64,000 nt of DNA from Halictus rubicundus (taxonomy: Eukaryota; Arthropoda; Insecta; Hymenoptera; Halictidae). Shown one piece after another: positions 12,001 through 21,500 of this stretch. Made by a program: the position numbers and the translations under genes. Under the pieces are notes generated by a model, which was not told where the DNA came from, made no database searches, and saw nothing but the letters and a program-made list of their open reading frames with translations. The stretch is from assembly GCF_050948215.1 (NCBI RefSeq), contig NC_135153.1:7344058-7408057 (forward strand), in the 5' to 3' direction. Each line of letters starts with the position of its first letter. Positions within the stretch are counted from its first letter, which is position 1.

Positions 12001-13407
12001 ACGGCGTGAGGAGGGAGATGCCCAGCGAGGTTCGCCATGTCCTCCACGTGACCGGTCCTCCGGAGATACAGGCTAGCAGACCTTCGTCGGGAAGGAAAGG
12101 GTTCTACGAGTCCCTCGGCTGGGCCGGAGAATCGGAACATGTTCTCAAGTCGAAGTTCTGCTCGAGACCGCCGCCGAAAATCGTCGCCTGGCAATGGGGA
12201 AGCTCGCACATCAGAGCAGGTATGAATCATTCGCCCGTTGATCATATTCCGGTGATATCGAAATGAGTCACTCGGGTGAAACTCGCGAGGGATGTTGGCC
12301 AAGTGTCCGTGAGACTTGCGGGAACCGACTCGGAGTTGATTAGAGTGCGGGATCTACGCGTTTATGGGAAAAATCAGTGAAATTAATGTTACCGGTTCAT
12401 TATTTGCAACCTACTAAAACTGGAGCAGAAATCAATTTTCAATTTCTTCCTCTCGCGTAAAGGTCCGCAGTCTATTGATGGTCGTTTGCAAGTACAGTCT
12501 TTCCTCGATATACGTCCCAAATATCTGGCCGATAAAAGTCCCAGAACTATTCCCACTGCCGCGGGAGATATTTGGTACCATTTTTATTAAAAAAATGCCA
12601 CGAATATGTTGGTGAAAGTCCCATAAAAAAAAATAATGAAAAATAAAGAAGTTTTCTTATCGGATTAACCCGTATTATGCCCGTCAAAGAATAGTATCTC
12701 CTGGACGGTATATGTCTCTGGGTAGACCCGTGTCGAGGACATATATCGAGAATAGGTTGTAGTCCTCGATATTAGAGAAAATTCCACAGGAGTAACATCC
12801 TTGCAGACGTCCCTGTCGTGTTCAAACGATGACCTAACAGTTTCTCTTTCGATCAGGCGAGAGCATTCACCCGAAGTACGAAGCGATGCCGCTGGAGCAC
12901 GTCGCGGAGGACAAGACGGTGACGAACTGCTACTGGGCGAAGCTGGTGATCAAGGACCTTCAAAGGGAGGACGCTAGAGTGTATACCTTGCTGGTGGAAA
13001 GCGAGAAGGGCAGAGACTCCACCAGCGTGAAGCTGGTGATCCGGGATCCTACGGAGATGAGGGTGATAGCTGCAGCAGCAGCGGTCGGTTTGCTGTTCCT
13101 CCTGCTCCTGATCTCGATAGCGGTGTACTCTGTGCTGAGGCTGAAGAGTCGGCGGTATCGCAGGGAAGAGGAAGAGGGTAGCATCGCGGCCGACGCGTTC
13201 TACACGAACACGGGAACCACCGAGAGACAAAAGACTGCGAACAACGGCACACAGAGCAAGGTCTACGGGAGGAAAACCAGCCCGGAGGGCGGGCTCGCTG
13301 TTACGTATGACTATGATCAGATCACGAAACAGGTGCGCGCTATGAGTCCGGAGGCTTTGAAAGTCAGGCGTGCACCAGCTGTTCTTCAACCGCCGACCAT
13401 TGTGTAA
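2735..13407 (+). CDS. Five-Ig-domain transmembrane adhesion protein (Kirre/nephrin-like), six exons
   Basis: Joined exons 2735-3086, 5508-5637, 9533-9732, 11061-11381, 11728-12219 and 12857-13407 give 2046 nt (681 residues plus stop). All junctions agree in phase and use GT/AG. Seen: a signal peptide (residues 1 to about 17); Ig1 in exon 1; Ig2 split across exons 2-3; Ig3 in exon 4; Ig4 in exon 5; Ig5 across exons 5-6; a transmembrane helix at about 568-590 followed by an RLKSRRYRR stop-transfer run; and a ~90-residue cytoplasmic tail ending PPTIV. N-glycosylation sequons occur in exons 3 and 4. The mature start (QRFAE), five Ig domains, one transmembrane helix and a T-x-V C-terminus resemble insect Kirre/Roughest and vertebrate Kirrel/nephrin, which mediate cell recognition and junction assembly. 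I cannot name the exact orthologue; another insect Ig family (for example Fas3-like) is possible. Ig5 lacks the usual second cysteine. The gene is convergent with beta-heavy spectrin. Confidence 0.75.
3091..3638. repeat. Three tandem copies of a 183-bp unit
   Basis: Units begin at 3091, 3274 and 3457 (GACTGcCwTTC...) and are nearly identical, so the array is young. It starts only four bases after the exon 1 splice donor of the Ig gene and lies wholly in intron 1. The third unit ends at about 3638. Confidence 0.9.
3639..4933. other. Rest of intron 1 of the Ig gene, with a degenerate ~105-bp tandem repeat
   Basis: Most of this stretch shows nothing recognisable. From about 4572 to 4870 a unit containing GAACTTTCTCAACG and then AGCGATTTGGTTTCGTA recurs three times (near 4572, 4671 and 4786) with many differences, so it is an old array. 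Confidence 0.5.
4934..5435 (+). repeat. Dispersed ~500-bp repeat, copy A
   Basis: This stretch matches 40411-40950 and 59585-60063 over nearly its whole length. It starts TAGTCACGTGACTTTTTAAT and ends near CCTTATCGCGAATCTAC. Just inside the start are inverted segments CACAGACTTA and TCTTAAGTCTGTG that could form a hairpin. No protein domain, LTR signature or target duplication is evident. The copy lies about 70 bp upstream of the exon 2 acceptor. Confidence 0.75.
5508..5637 (+). CDS. Ig gene exon 2: first half of Ig2
   Basis: No full open frame starts here, but acceptor TTTCCAG|TG and donor AAATG|GTATGT bound 130 bp that read VKPRKPRLEYGG, then EGQEVTISCVSRYGNPPALI and KW. This is the B-to-C-strand half of an Ig domain, with its cysteine and tryptophan. 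Phases (in 1, out 2) fit exons 1 and 3. Confidence 0.8.
5638..7999. other. Intron 2 of the Ig gene, first part
   Basis: No gene is seen. At 6270 a TTAACCCTTTGCACCGAAAG sequence matches one end of the TTAA-flanked element family found elsewhere, but I see no partner end. A TIR element is listed separately at 6516-6957. The GC-rich stretch 7040-7990 has no recognisable feature. Confidence 0.4.
6516..6957. mobile_element. TIR element with ends CAG...AAACCTGTTTTTGTGCGGT
   Basis: The left arm AAACCTGTTTTTGTGCGGT (near 6529) recurs as its reverse complement near 6932-6952. Both are followed on the outside by a CAGTsw-like terminus. Internal GCGGTCCC/CCGCATAAAA phrases repeat. There is no transposase, so this is a non-autonomous element of unknown superfamily. 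Confidence 0.5.
8000..8260. repeat. Four tandem copies of a 65-bp unit built on a MITE end
   Basis: Units begin at 8000, 8065, 8130 and 8195. Each contains ATATAGTCCTCGCT, then rGACTGmrGATTTTATGCAT. The second part is the terminal sequence of the 8-bp-TSD MITE family found at 24954, 31734 and 43931. The array therefore looks like amplification of one MITE end plus adjacent DNA. Confidence 0.85.
8287..8525. mobile_element. Possible degenerate TIR element
   Basis: CCAGTTAAGGGCG on the left is roughly inverted as CGCAGTTAACTGG on the right. Palindromic GACGTGTATACACGTC-like sequence occurs near 8302 and again near 8449. The match is imperfect and the assignment weak. Confidence 0.3.
8526..9532. 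other. Intron 2 of the Ig gene, last part
   Basis: No gene or repeat is recognised. An open frame of 89 codons at 8674-8943 is arginine-rich and looks like a by-product of CG-rich sequence. Confidence 0.4.
9533..9732 (+). CDS. Ig gene exon 3: second half of Ig2
   Basis: Acceptor CGGACAG|GTACAT and donor GCATT|GTATGT bound 200 bp. They read YIGGDEVESLREQTNVTEND, a serine/leucine strand (AAHSLLRV), then LPIRCITIHPS with the F-strand cysteine. There is an NVT sequon. The split codon TG|G restores the Ig2 tryptophan exactly, which supports this junction. Confidence 0.8.
9957..10174. mobile_element. TTAA-flanked (piggyBac-type) MITE
   Basis: The element is bounded by TTAA on both sides. Left end TTAACCCCTTGCACTAC and the reverse complement of the right end, TTAACCCCATGCCCTAC, match at 15 of 17 positions. 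At 218 bp with no reading frame it is a non-autonomous element. It lies in intron 3 of the Ig gene. Confidence 0.7.
10205..10684 (+). mobile_element. Mariner deletion derivative with TA target duplication
   Basis: The TIRs are TTAGGGGTATCCATAAGTAA on the left and, inverted, TTAGGGGGATCCATGAGTAA on the right. TA dinucleotides flank both ends (10203-10204 and 10685-10686). The interior keeps only the first and last parts of a mariner transposase. Related shorter copies lie at 37716-37922 and 60236-60590. Confidence 0.85.
10336..10648 (+). pseudogene. Mariner transposase remnant, N- and C-terminal parts only
   Basis: The N-terminal part begins at ATG 10336 and reads MAASVPSEDHIRHCILFHFH, then a NATVTTKKIC segment, like the mariner helix-turn-helix start. 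Near 10441 the frame changes and the C-terminal part reads PDIAPSDYHLFRSLEHYLIN and later RGIDNLQERWQTVLDN, up to TAG at 10646-10648. PSDYHLF is the region of the third catalytic aspartate in mariner. The central catalytic core is deleted, so the remnant cannot be active. Confidence 0.8.
11061..11381 (+). CDS. Ig gene exon 4: Ig3
   Basis: The acceptor is AATTTCAG|AT. The exon encodes a complete I-set Ig domain: SLKCFADANPSGTIKWFKD for strands B-C and DAGLYSCKAVNVIG for strands F-G. NRT and NGT sequons are present. The donor is CAAT|GTTCGT, weaker than the others, but it gives the correct phase (1) and restores the common inter-domain VQYGP linker with exon 5. Confidence 0.8.
11728..12219 (+). 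CDS. Ig gene exon 5: Ig4 and start of Ig5
   Basis: The acceptor is CTTCCCCAG|AC and the donor GCAG|GTATGA. Ig4 has PFVCEEFDANPPAQFRWIHL and DEGEYRCLAFNIING. After a VTGPPEI linker, Ig5 begins with KSKFCSRPPPKIVAWQWG, carrying its first cysteine and tryptophan. A long open frame starting at 11475 merely reads through the preceding 346-bp intron. Confidence 0.8.
12495..12762. mobile_element. CAGT-ended TIR element (related to 42994 and 44083)
   Basis: The left end CAGTCTTTCCTCGATATACG is roughly inverted near 12740-12762 (CATATATCGAGAATAGGTTG). The interior shares CTCCTGGACGGTATATGTC and CACTGCCGCGGGAGATAT with the copies at 42994 and 44083. It lies in intron 5 of the Ig gene. Just before it, at 12462-12474, is a solo end (TCCGCAGTCTA) of the 8-bp-TSD MITE family. 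Confidence 0.55.
12857..13407 (+). CDS. Ig gene exon 6: end of Ig5, transmembrane helix, cytoplasmic tail
   Basis: The acceptor is TTTCGATCAG|GC. The exon reads GESIHPKYEAMPLEH, then a strand pair in which the expected F-strand cysteine is replaced (DARVYTLLVES). An unpaired cysteine sits earlier, in TNCYW. The helix VIAAAAAVGLLFLLLLISIA is followed by RLKSRRYRREEEEG. The tail has a tyrosine cluster (VTYDYDQ) and ends T-I-V, a class I PDZ-ligand pattern. The stop codon is TAA at 13405-13407. Confidence 0.85.
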
Positions 13408-14217
13408 CTGTTAACGTGCTCGACGCCGTGACGGTCATCTGTGACCGTCGGTTTCAGGCTACTCGAGGCTGACACGATGTCGGCTACCGTTCGCGTCACT
13501 TGCCAAAGTACAATGCAAACACAGAGCAAAGTTCAAACGTTGTGTGCGAGCTACTTCGACCCCCCCGGGCATTATTTGCGCGTCGCCATTCCTGAATATC
13601 TGGACTGAGAGGGCCGAGAGCTCTCCGAAGAACCGAGGAGTATGACAGACCGCGGATATTATGCCAAAGATGAACAGCTTTAATTCGGATCAGTGGAAAG
13701 ATCAAAATGATTCAAGACAGACGTTTTTCATTCTTGTTTCTTGCAACTGCAAAACATGTTTGCATAAGGATCCGCGCTGTCTAGCGTTGTTATAGGATAA
13801 GGTCGTCGATGTTAACGAACTTTGTTTCGCTTCTAGCGGATAGCGAACTATTTATTGTTGTCTGCCGGCTGTCGCGTTCAAGTGTCCTCTTCAATCTCCG
13901 CCAGCGTGGTTAATGTTTTGTACTATTCGCTAGCCTAATCTCTTTTGTAATATACGAATCTTCTCTGTTCGTTGGAGTTTTATGTATTGCGGATTGTTCT
14001 TGGAAATGTATCAGTGTTTTATAGCTGAGAGTACTGTTAAACGTTCGATATGTGTATACATATTAATTACGTGTAAGATGAGAACCGATGTAAAAAGTAA
14101 CGCTATAAATTTTCACCGTGTTGATGTCAAGACCCGTGCAATAATTTAGGGATGCACCAGGTGCAAATGAATTTTATACATGGATTAAGAATAGTGTGTT
14201 ATATGTAGCGGGAGACG

Positions 14218-14223
14218 AATAAA
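14218..14223 (+). terminator. Probable polyadenylation signal of the Ig gene
   Basis: This AATAAA lies about 810 bp after the stop codon and is followed by GT-rich and T-rich sequence. On the opposite strand a TTTATT (AATAAA on minus) at 14280-14285 could serve the convergent spectrin gene, which would leave the two transcript ends nearly touching. Neither site can be confirmed from sequence alone. Confidence 0.45.
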
Positions 14224-14821
14224 GCGCCCAGGTTCTTGAAAAATATGGTTCACATGATTTTTATATTTTTTTTTCTCTGTTTATTCGTTCAATCTGTCTG
14301 TTTAGTTCTCGTTCGTCGACTCCTCAGCACGAAAAGGAGTACCGTGTAACTATAGAATAACACTGACAAGTCTACATAATAATAATAATAATTGATGCAG
14401 TATATTAAATACACTTTACAAATTGTAGAAGTTCGTTATAAAAAAAAAAATGAAGAATAGTCGTTCCAGAACATACAATTTCCCGTTTTCTTTCAAAAAT
14501 ATGATATATCTCTGGTTTCTTAATACATTTAAAGATCATTGGTCCCGGACAGGCATCCTGAAATATATAATATTTGCAACATATATTATGAAATCTACAA
14601 CTTAAACGTTACGTTGCACACGTATTAGCATATGTTCTTCTTCGTACGTTCCATTAAAGTCAGGTACACTTTAAATAAATTTCGATCGACATTTCTTAAA
14701 AAAACATAAAACTCTGCATCTTTTGACCTCGTGAAATCCATATGTTGCATTACCGAATCCTTTCACACCGAAGGATTAAAACTTTACAGAAGAATCTGTG
14801 CTCTCTCCCTCTCTCTTTCTT

Positions 14822-14825
<4 letters not shown>

Positions 14826-14871
<46 letters not shown>
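14826..14871. repeat. (CT)n microsatellite
   Basis: About 23 uninterrupted CT units are preceded by an imperfect CT/CTTT stretch from 14803. On the spectrin strand this is a GA run within the likely 3' UTR. Confidence 0.95.
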
Positions 14872-14873
<2 letters not shown>

Positions 14874-15360
14874 AAGAATATATCTCGAACCCACATTCCA
14901 ATGGGTCTAATAGATAAATCTGTATCTATATACTTTGCAAAGAATTCATTAACTGTGCTGAACAAGTTACAAAACTTCTTAGAAGTTATCAGTATGTATA
15001 AAAAAAAACGGTGCTCAGTATTTAAGATCCATTGAAAATGATTTCTTCTTCCGTTGCAGCTGTTTCTTCAATTAATTATGTATATATTTATATATATATA
15101 TATATTTAACTTATATGATCAACTCAACATACATCGCGTTATCAAATAACGCGAATAATAAATCTCTACTCAGCGTTAAACTTGTATAGTACATAAAAAT
15201 AATTTACAAGGGATGTTAATGGTAGCATATAGCAATGATAACCTATACACATATGTCCTTCCTAATCTCTTCAAAGGAACTACTTGTCGTCCACCGTGGT
15301 TTTTCGGCGACGACTTTCATACCGTTTACATGGTTTGTGTAAACTCATGGTACACATCGA

Positions 15361-15597
15361 TTACGACTGAGACGGTTTCTTGCGTCTGCCGAATAGGTTG
15401 CTCAGAACAGAACTCCTTTTGTAATCCCTATCCTTGCGACTGCTACCCACACTGTGCTCGCTTTCCGATCCACTCTCGCTTGCCCTTCTTCCCTCCATGA
15501 CTGTAACGTTTTGTGGGGTTTGTGGCACAGCTGGAGGTGCCACGTACGGTGGCAAAGATACTGGTCTACCCGTGAACGAGTTATTTTGCTGCAAACC
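15361..15597 (-). CDS. kst: karst exon 21: C-terminus
   Basis: Acceptor TTGTTTTAG, then GLQQNNSFTGRPVSLPPYVA and a serine-rich stretch (EGRRASESGSESEHSVGSS), ending KRSSVLSNLFGRRKKPSQS. RRAS and KRSS are basic-serine motifs typical of kinase sites. The stop TAA lies at 15361-15363. Confidence 0.85.
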   Translation of the reverse strand, partial: GLQQNNSFTGRPVSLPPYVAPPAVPQTPQNVTVMEGRRASESGSESEHSVGSSRKDRDYKRSSVLSNLFGRRKKPSQS

Positions 15598-18500
15598 CTA
15601 AAACAAAAGCAAAGTGTTCAGAATATTCCTCAAACGTTCAAAGAGTACTCTAACAAAGGACGATCTCGGAAGTGATCTTAGTGAAACTTTGGAAGGACGC
15701 AGTTCTTGCAAAAATATTTTTTACACACATTTTTTCAGCAGCCATCCAGAGGCCAGCCGATTCAGTTGTGCATTTTTTAATAAAGAATCTACCATTTAAA
15801 CGTTAATCCATTTTCTTGAATAATTATGCTTGAGAAGTGCATATCCAAATATAAAATACGGATAAAATAGAATTTTGATTTTTGCATTTTAAAGATTACT
15901 CTAAATATTTTGTCAAAAGTTCAGTTACCTGTCTAGTATTTACGGAGAGATTTCCATAGGCTGTAACAAAAAACATTGTTAATGCCTTCCGCGTGTTTGT
16001 TCATTCGCGGATAAGTGGAAGCAAACTTCGCATGGTCGTTAAACTGCGGTATACATCATGAGAAGAAGATAGGAAAAGTGTGTGTGTGTTAATTAAGAAA
16101 TAAAATAAGGGCGAATCTGGGTAAGCAGACAGAAGATAAAATAAGTTGGAAGGTGAGGTATAACATGCAAGAAGAGCGACGACAGTTCACAAACAGCTGA
16201 CAACGACTAACCGGGATCATGAGGGGCACTCCACTGAGCCATTCTGGTTGGCGGAGGAGCGGTCGATGGCAAGGGAGGTGCTAATTCTATAAAACAATTG
16301 ACGAGCCTTTAGATGGAAGAGGATCGTTTACACAGACACACGTATTCGCAATGTAATCCCGAGAACAGATCCGATACCTTGATGTTGCGTTGTCAGGTCC
16401 ACGCTGCTTTGTCTCTGCCAGGCTGGATTCGTAGGATACTGCTGACTGGACCCATTATGGTTCAACGTTGCACTGCGTTGCTGGTAGAAGCCTGGTCTCC
16501 CTTGTGCATGGTCTGGTTCTGTAAAAATAATCCAATTTCCGTTACAATCCAGTTAACTCTTAAGGGGTGTTCTTGAATTTCTGATTAGTAGAAAGATTGG
16601 AATTATGGCGACCGCCGAGCCATATTTTTCAAAACATACTCCATAAAAAGATATATAACTCACGTAATTTTGATTATTTTTACTTGGAAAAACTCGCACG
16701 TGTACTTCAAATGCTAATAAATATGTGGACAAATTCCAAATGTAAAAGGATCGCTAATTTTTCTAAGAAGAATTTCCTAAAATTCGCACAGAAACAGCCT
16801 CGAAAATAAAAATACCCTCTTAAGTGGATCTAGTATTTATGACAAAACCGTGATAAGTACCATCTCGTCTGTACTGCGGTAGAGCCTCGGTGCTTGGCGA
16901 GCGTATAGGAACGGGTGGAGGCGCTCCCCTCGGTGGAATCGGGGGTTTGTCCCCTGAATTGGGCTGGTAGTGCTCCCTTTGGTTAGCCAACTGTTCCTGT
17001 TGTATGATCATCTGCTGTTGCTGGGCGAGCAACTGTTGCTGCCGATGCATCTGCAGGAACTCTGTCTGCGTTTGAGGCGGTTCTGTTCTTTGCGTGATCA
17101 AGAACTCATTGTTGTTTTGAGGATCGCGTCTCTGCTGGTTCTGCCTGTGCATCTGGAGGAACTCGATCTGAACGTTGCTGGGGGTATGTTGGTTGGGCAT
17201 GTCGCGTCTGATCACGGAGTTCTTCCGCTCGAGTTCCGGAGTGGACGCACGGCTGCTTCCGGTCGATAGATTGTCGTCAGCTTGCTCCGCTGCTTCAGCA
17301 TTTTGCAATCTTTCCAGGCCCTCCTTCTGTGACTCGTCGTAGCTGAGAAGCTGAAGGCTGGGGGGTAGCTTGGCGTGGAAGGATATCTTGTTGACCCAGT
17401 CTTCCATCTCTTGCTGACAAGGTGCAAGGAACAGGAACTCGGATCCGTCTGTACACTTCAACCTGAACACGTTCTTCTTCTTAGTGTAGTCGTCCGCTTT
17501 CTCGCATATGGCGTTGAAGATGGTGATAGGAGCAGTGGCGGCCTTGCTCAGCCGGAAGTCCTCCGTGTCCTTGAAGAAGCACAGCAGCTGGCCGCACAGT
17601 ACCGTGTAATACTGCTTCCAGGATCTAACTGCTGCCTTTTTGCCAGCGCTCTGCAGTTCATGCTTCCTCTCCAACAAACCCTGAATCTCCACCGGAGGCA
17701 ACGTGTCCATGTTCTCCATCCTCTGAAGCTTCCTGAAGCTCTGAGTCCTTCTCCTGGTCGTGAAGCTGGGCGTTCTTCTGGGTTTCTTCGTGTCGACCTT
17801 CATGCTCTCAGCCCTCTTGATGTCGGGAGTTGTTCTCCTTAGCTTCTCGCCGAACACGTGAGAAATACCATGCGCCTTTTGATTCGGAGTTGCGTCCAAA
17901 TTTTCCGGAGAAATGGCAGCCTTCAACGGTGATAGTTTGTTGATGGACTCGTGTTCGTCCGTCGTGCCATTGATCTCATCGTGAACGGTGCGATGGGGAC
18001 TATCCAGTAGTCTTCTTCGTTCCTCTTCGCGCTTCCTTTCTTCGGTTATCCTCTGTACTTCCTTGCGTTTCCTCTCTTCCAGGCGTGCTCGCTCTACTCT
18101 TTCTTTCTCGGCCTGTCTCGCCGCCATCTCAGCCTCCTGTTGCTTCTGGAACGCCTTCTCCAGCATGGTTATTCGCCTGAGGGCGCTGAACCTGTCTTCC
18201 TGAGCCTCAATAGTCTTCTCGAAGTCCTCGTGTTTTCTTATCAGTTCCTCCACCTGCGGAATACTCTCGCCCAACGTCTCGTCGTGCAACATAGGCTCTC
18301 TACTGACTATCCAGTTTTCCAGCGTCTCGGCTTCCCGTTTGAACAGCTGCGTGTCCAGGTTCTGCTCGTATATGCGTCTCCTCTGTTCCCACGTGTCCTT
18401 GAGGAATTGCTGCCGGTGCTGTAACACGGACACCTTCTCCTCGATCTCCTTCGCCAAGAAGTGGCCTTGCTCTATCAGCTCCTGGCCAGTCTTGTAGAAC

Positions 18501-21500
18501 TTGTCGAACGCCTCGTTTCGCGTCTCGATTTCGGTTTTATACTCGCTGTGTCTGGTTATCAGAGCTTCGGCGCCCGGAACGTCTCGAGCCAGATCCGGAG
18601 CAGTCACCTTGGCTACCATCTCGTTGATCCAGGACATGAGGTCTCTATATTCGCCTAAGTAGGACTGCAACTGCTCTGCTTGAGATAGTTTGCTTCGTCT
18701 CTGAGCAGCCTTCTCCAGCAGCTCGTTCCAAGCTGCTTCAGCTTCTTGGTGTTTCACGTCTATGTGCGTACGAGCATCCGGGAATAATTCTATCAACCTA
18801 GAAGCCTCTTCCATTAATAATTCCACCTGAAAAGCAAGGTCATCGTTATTATTTCATTAGTTGCGCCAACATCGTCATTTATGTGTAACATAAACGAAGG
18901 AATACCTGTTCCTTGACTGCACCCAAATCCGTCTCGAAACCTTGGTGCTTCCTGACTAACGCCTGAATAGTCTCCAAGTCGTGCCCATAGCCATCGGAGC
19001 TGAGAGCTGTTTCCTTCTCCTGGATCCACGAGATAGTTTCATCCGCGGTTCTATCGAACATGTGCACCTGTTTTGCACCTGCCAACGCGTCTTGTCGTGC
19101 GTGCGCCAACTCCTTTATGTCCTCCCATTGCTGCTTCGTTTCATCGATCTTCATCAGGATTTTACTTTTCTCGGGATTATTCTCTTCTATCAATTTCTGG
19201 CCTTTCTCCAGCACCGCGGAGACACGACCTTCGCTGGTTGTCAAGCCAGCTAGGAAGTTGTCAAACGTTTGAATCAATAGCTCGACATGTTCCACGTCGC
19301 GACCATAGTCTTCCGAGGCCGCTACCTAAAAAATTATAAGGCACATATGTATGTATTATATTATACAACTTATGTATACGATGAAGAATAGTGCAAATCT
19401 TACTGTAGTTTGATCTCCAATCCATTCGATAACTTCGTCCGCTTGTCTAACAAATTTGAAGAACTTCTCGCTTTCTCTGAGTCTTTGGAACCTATACTCC
19501 TTCAGCTTCTGTAGTTCTTTAAACTTCTGTTCGATCTCAGTCTGTTTCTGAGTAATGTTCTTGCTATCGAAGTGATGCCTCTCTATCAGTCCGTGCGAGA
19601 GTTTTCTCAAGTTGCCAATGGTATTCTCAAAGCCGATGAGGTCACGTTCGATCTCCTCCAACTTCTTCAGTAGAGATTGAACGGAGTCTTCGTCTTTCCC
19701 ATAATCCGTGGACGTCAACTGAGGGTACTTCTCTTTGATCCATTGCTCGGTCTCGGCAGCCTCGGCGTAGAACTGAAAGTATAAAACCGACGTGAAGTGT
19801 CCCCGATAAATTCAATCGTTCTAATTAATTACCATTTGCGATTCAACAGCGTCTAGCAAACGCAACTTGCGGACGCTAGCCAGGTCCCTGAGATGCGACA
19901 GTTTCTCCTGCAGCTCCTGCGACAGTTTCTCGATCTTTTCCGACGCGAAGTGCCCGCTTCTCATCATAACGTTCGCTCTGCTGACCAAAGAGGTGACCAC
20001 AGGCTCTCTGGATATTAACTCAGCTTCCAAGGAATGATGCTTCTTCTGCAGTCTCTGCACGGTTGTCAGTGAACTGCCCAGGTCGTTGCTAGCCGCCAGA
20101 GGCTCCTTCTCCGACAGCCAATGCATTTCATCCTCAACGTCCCTCGCGAACTGATGCAACAACTTCGCGTCCTCCAAGTTATCTCTTCGTATCTGCATTG
20201 GTTCTTGCAAGCCATGGTATCTGTTTATAGTAACCATCGCTCTCTCTTGAATCTCGTCGCACATGAAATGATTCGATCTCTGGAAACTAGCTGCAGTTTC
20301 CTTGATCGTTTCGCAGGCATCGTTGTGGCCTAGAATGTCGTTCTCCAAGTTGGTGTGTCTTTTCAGCAAATTGGCTACGCTGGACAGGTCTTTCCCGTGA
20401 TCCTCCGACTGCAATTGAGTCTCCACTTCGTCCATCCACGTTTCGAACTCGTCCAGAGTACGACCGAACAGTAGAGCCTGATAAGCGTCGTTCAATCTGC
20501 TCTTCTTCAGCTCGCTGGTCTCTTGAAGATGACGCCATTCCGCTTCCAGCTCGTCCAAGCGTTCTTGGATGCTGTCCGAGGCGTAATGATTCTCTTCGAT
20601 CAAAGCCTCCCCTTCGCCAACAACGGCAGCGACTCTGCCTTTATTCGCCATCAGTTCACTTTCGAAAGCAGCATGCTTCTGAATCTTGCTTTGCAGATTC
20701 GACGAGTCCCTGTAATTCTCGTCGCTGGCCACCTGTTGTTTCTGATGCAGCCAGCCCTCGACCTCGTATATGTTCCGTAGGAACTGATGCAGATGATGAC
20801 TCTCCATCAACTTCTTCCTCCTTGCTCTCGAGCTGTTTTGCAATCTATCCCTTCTGGCGCAAACGGACGTCAGTCTCTGTTTGATAGTACCCGCATCGGC
20901 ATGATCTTTGAACAAGATTTCGTTCGCAAATTTTTCTAACTCCTCGATGCGACCCAACTGCGACACCAACATCTTCTCGAACTCTTCGTGCTTTCGCAAT
21001 AGCGCCTCAACGCCGGACAAGGATTCACCGAGATCGTCGTTGTTGAGAAACGCTTCCTTCGTAGCCAGCCAGCTGTCGGCTTGATCAGCCTGAAAGAATC
21101 AATGTGTTGATCAGTCGCTTTATCTTTATTGTAACTGCATGATATGTTAACGCTAACACGATCAACGCGCATCTAGCGAAGCTAAGAATTGCATTAGGTG
21201 CACCTACCTGTTCCTTGAACAACTGCAGCTGGTGCGCCTGTGTCAACTTCTGCCTTCTATTCTCCCAAGCACTGACCAGCCCCTCTCGAAGTTCCTCCAG
21301 ATGTTCCAGGTTCCCTTTCACGTCCTCGTTGATGGCAAGCAGCTTCTGGCCGTGTTCTTTCAAGGCTTTGAACGTGTCTTGTCTTCCATCGATCTCGGCT
21401 TTCCTTTCTTGATGAAGTTCCAACAGAGCTTCGGCCTCGGATATCGTGGTTGGCGGTTCAGACTCGTCCATGCGTTTTATGGTGTCCGCCACCCAAAGTT

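Larger units (their letters stand above)
13408..15360. other. Convergent 3' untranslated regions
   Basis: No protein gene is seen between the stop of the Ig gene (13407) and the stop of the spectrin gene (15361). The stretch is AT-rich and should contain both 3' UTRs. It holds a CT/GA microsatellite at about 14826-14871 and a TA-rich run near 15075-15106. Confidence 0.6.

Noticed and set aside
11475..12266. 263-codon plus frame taken as one exon
   Set aside because: Its first 253 bases are intron; the acceptor at 11727 and phase continuity with exon 4 define the real exon, and the end also reads past the donor at 12220.
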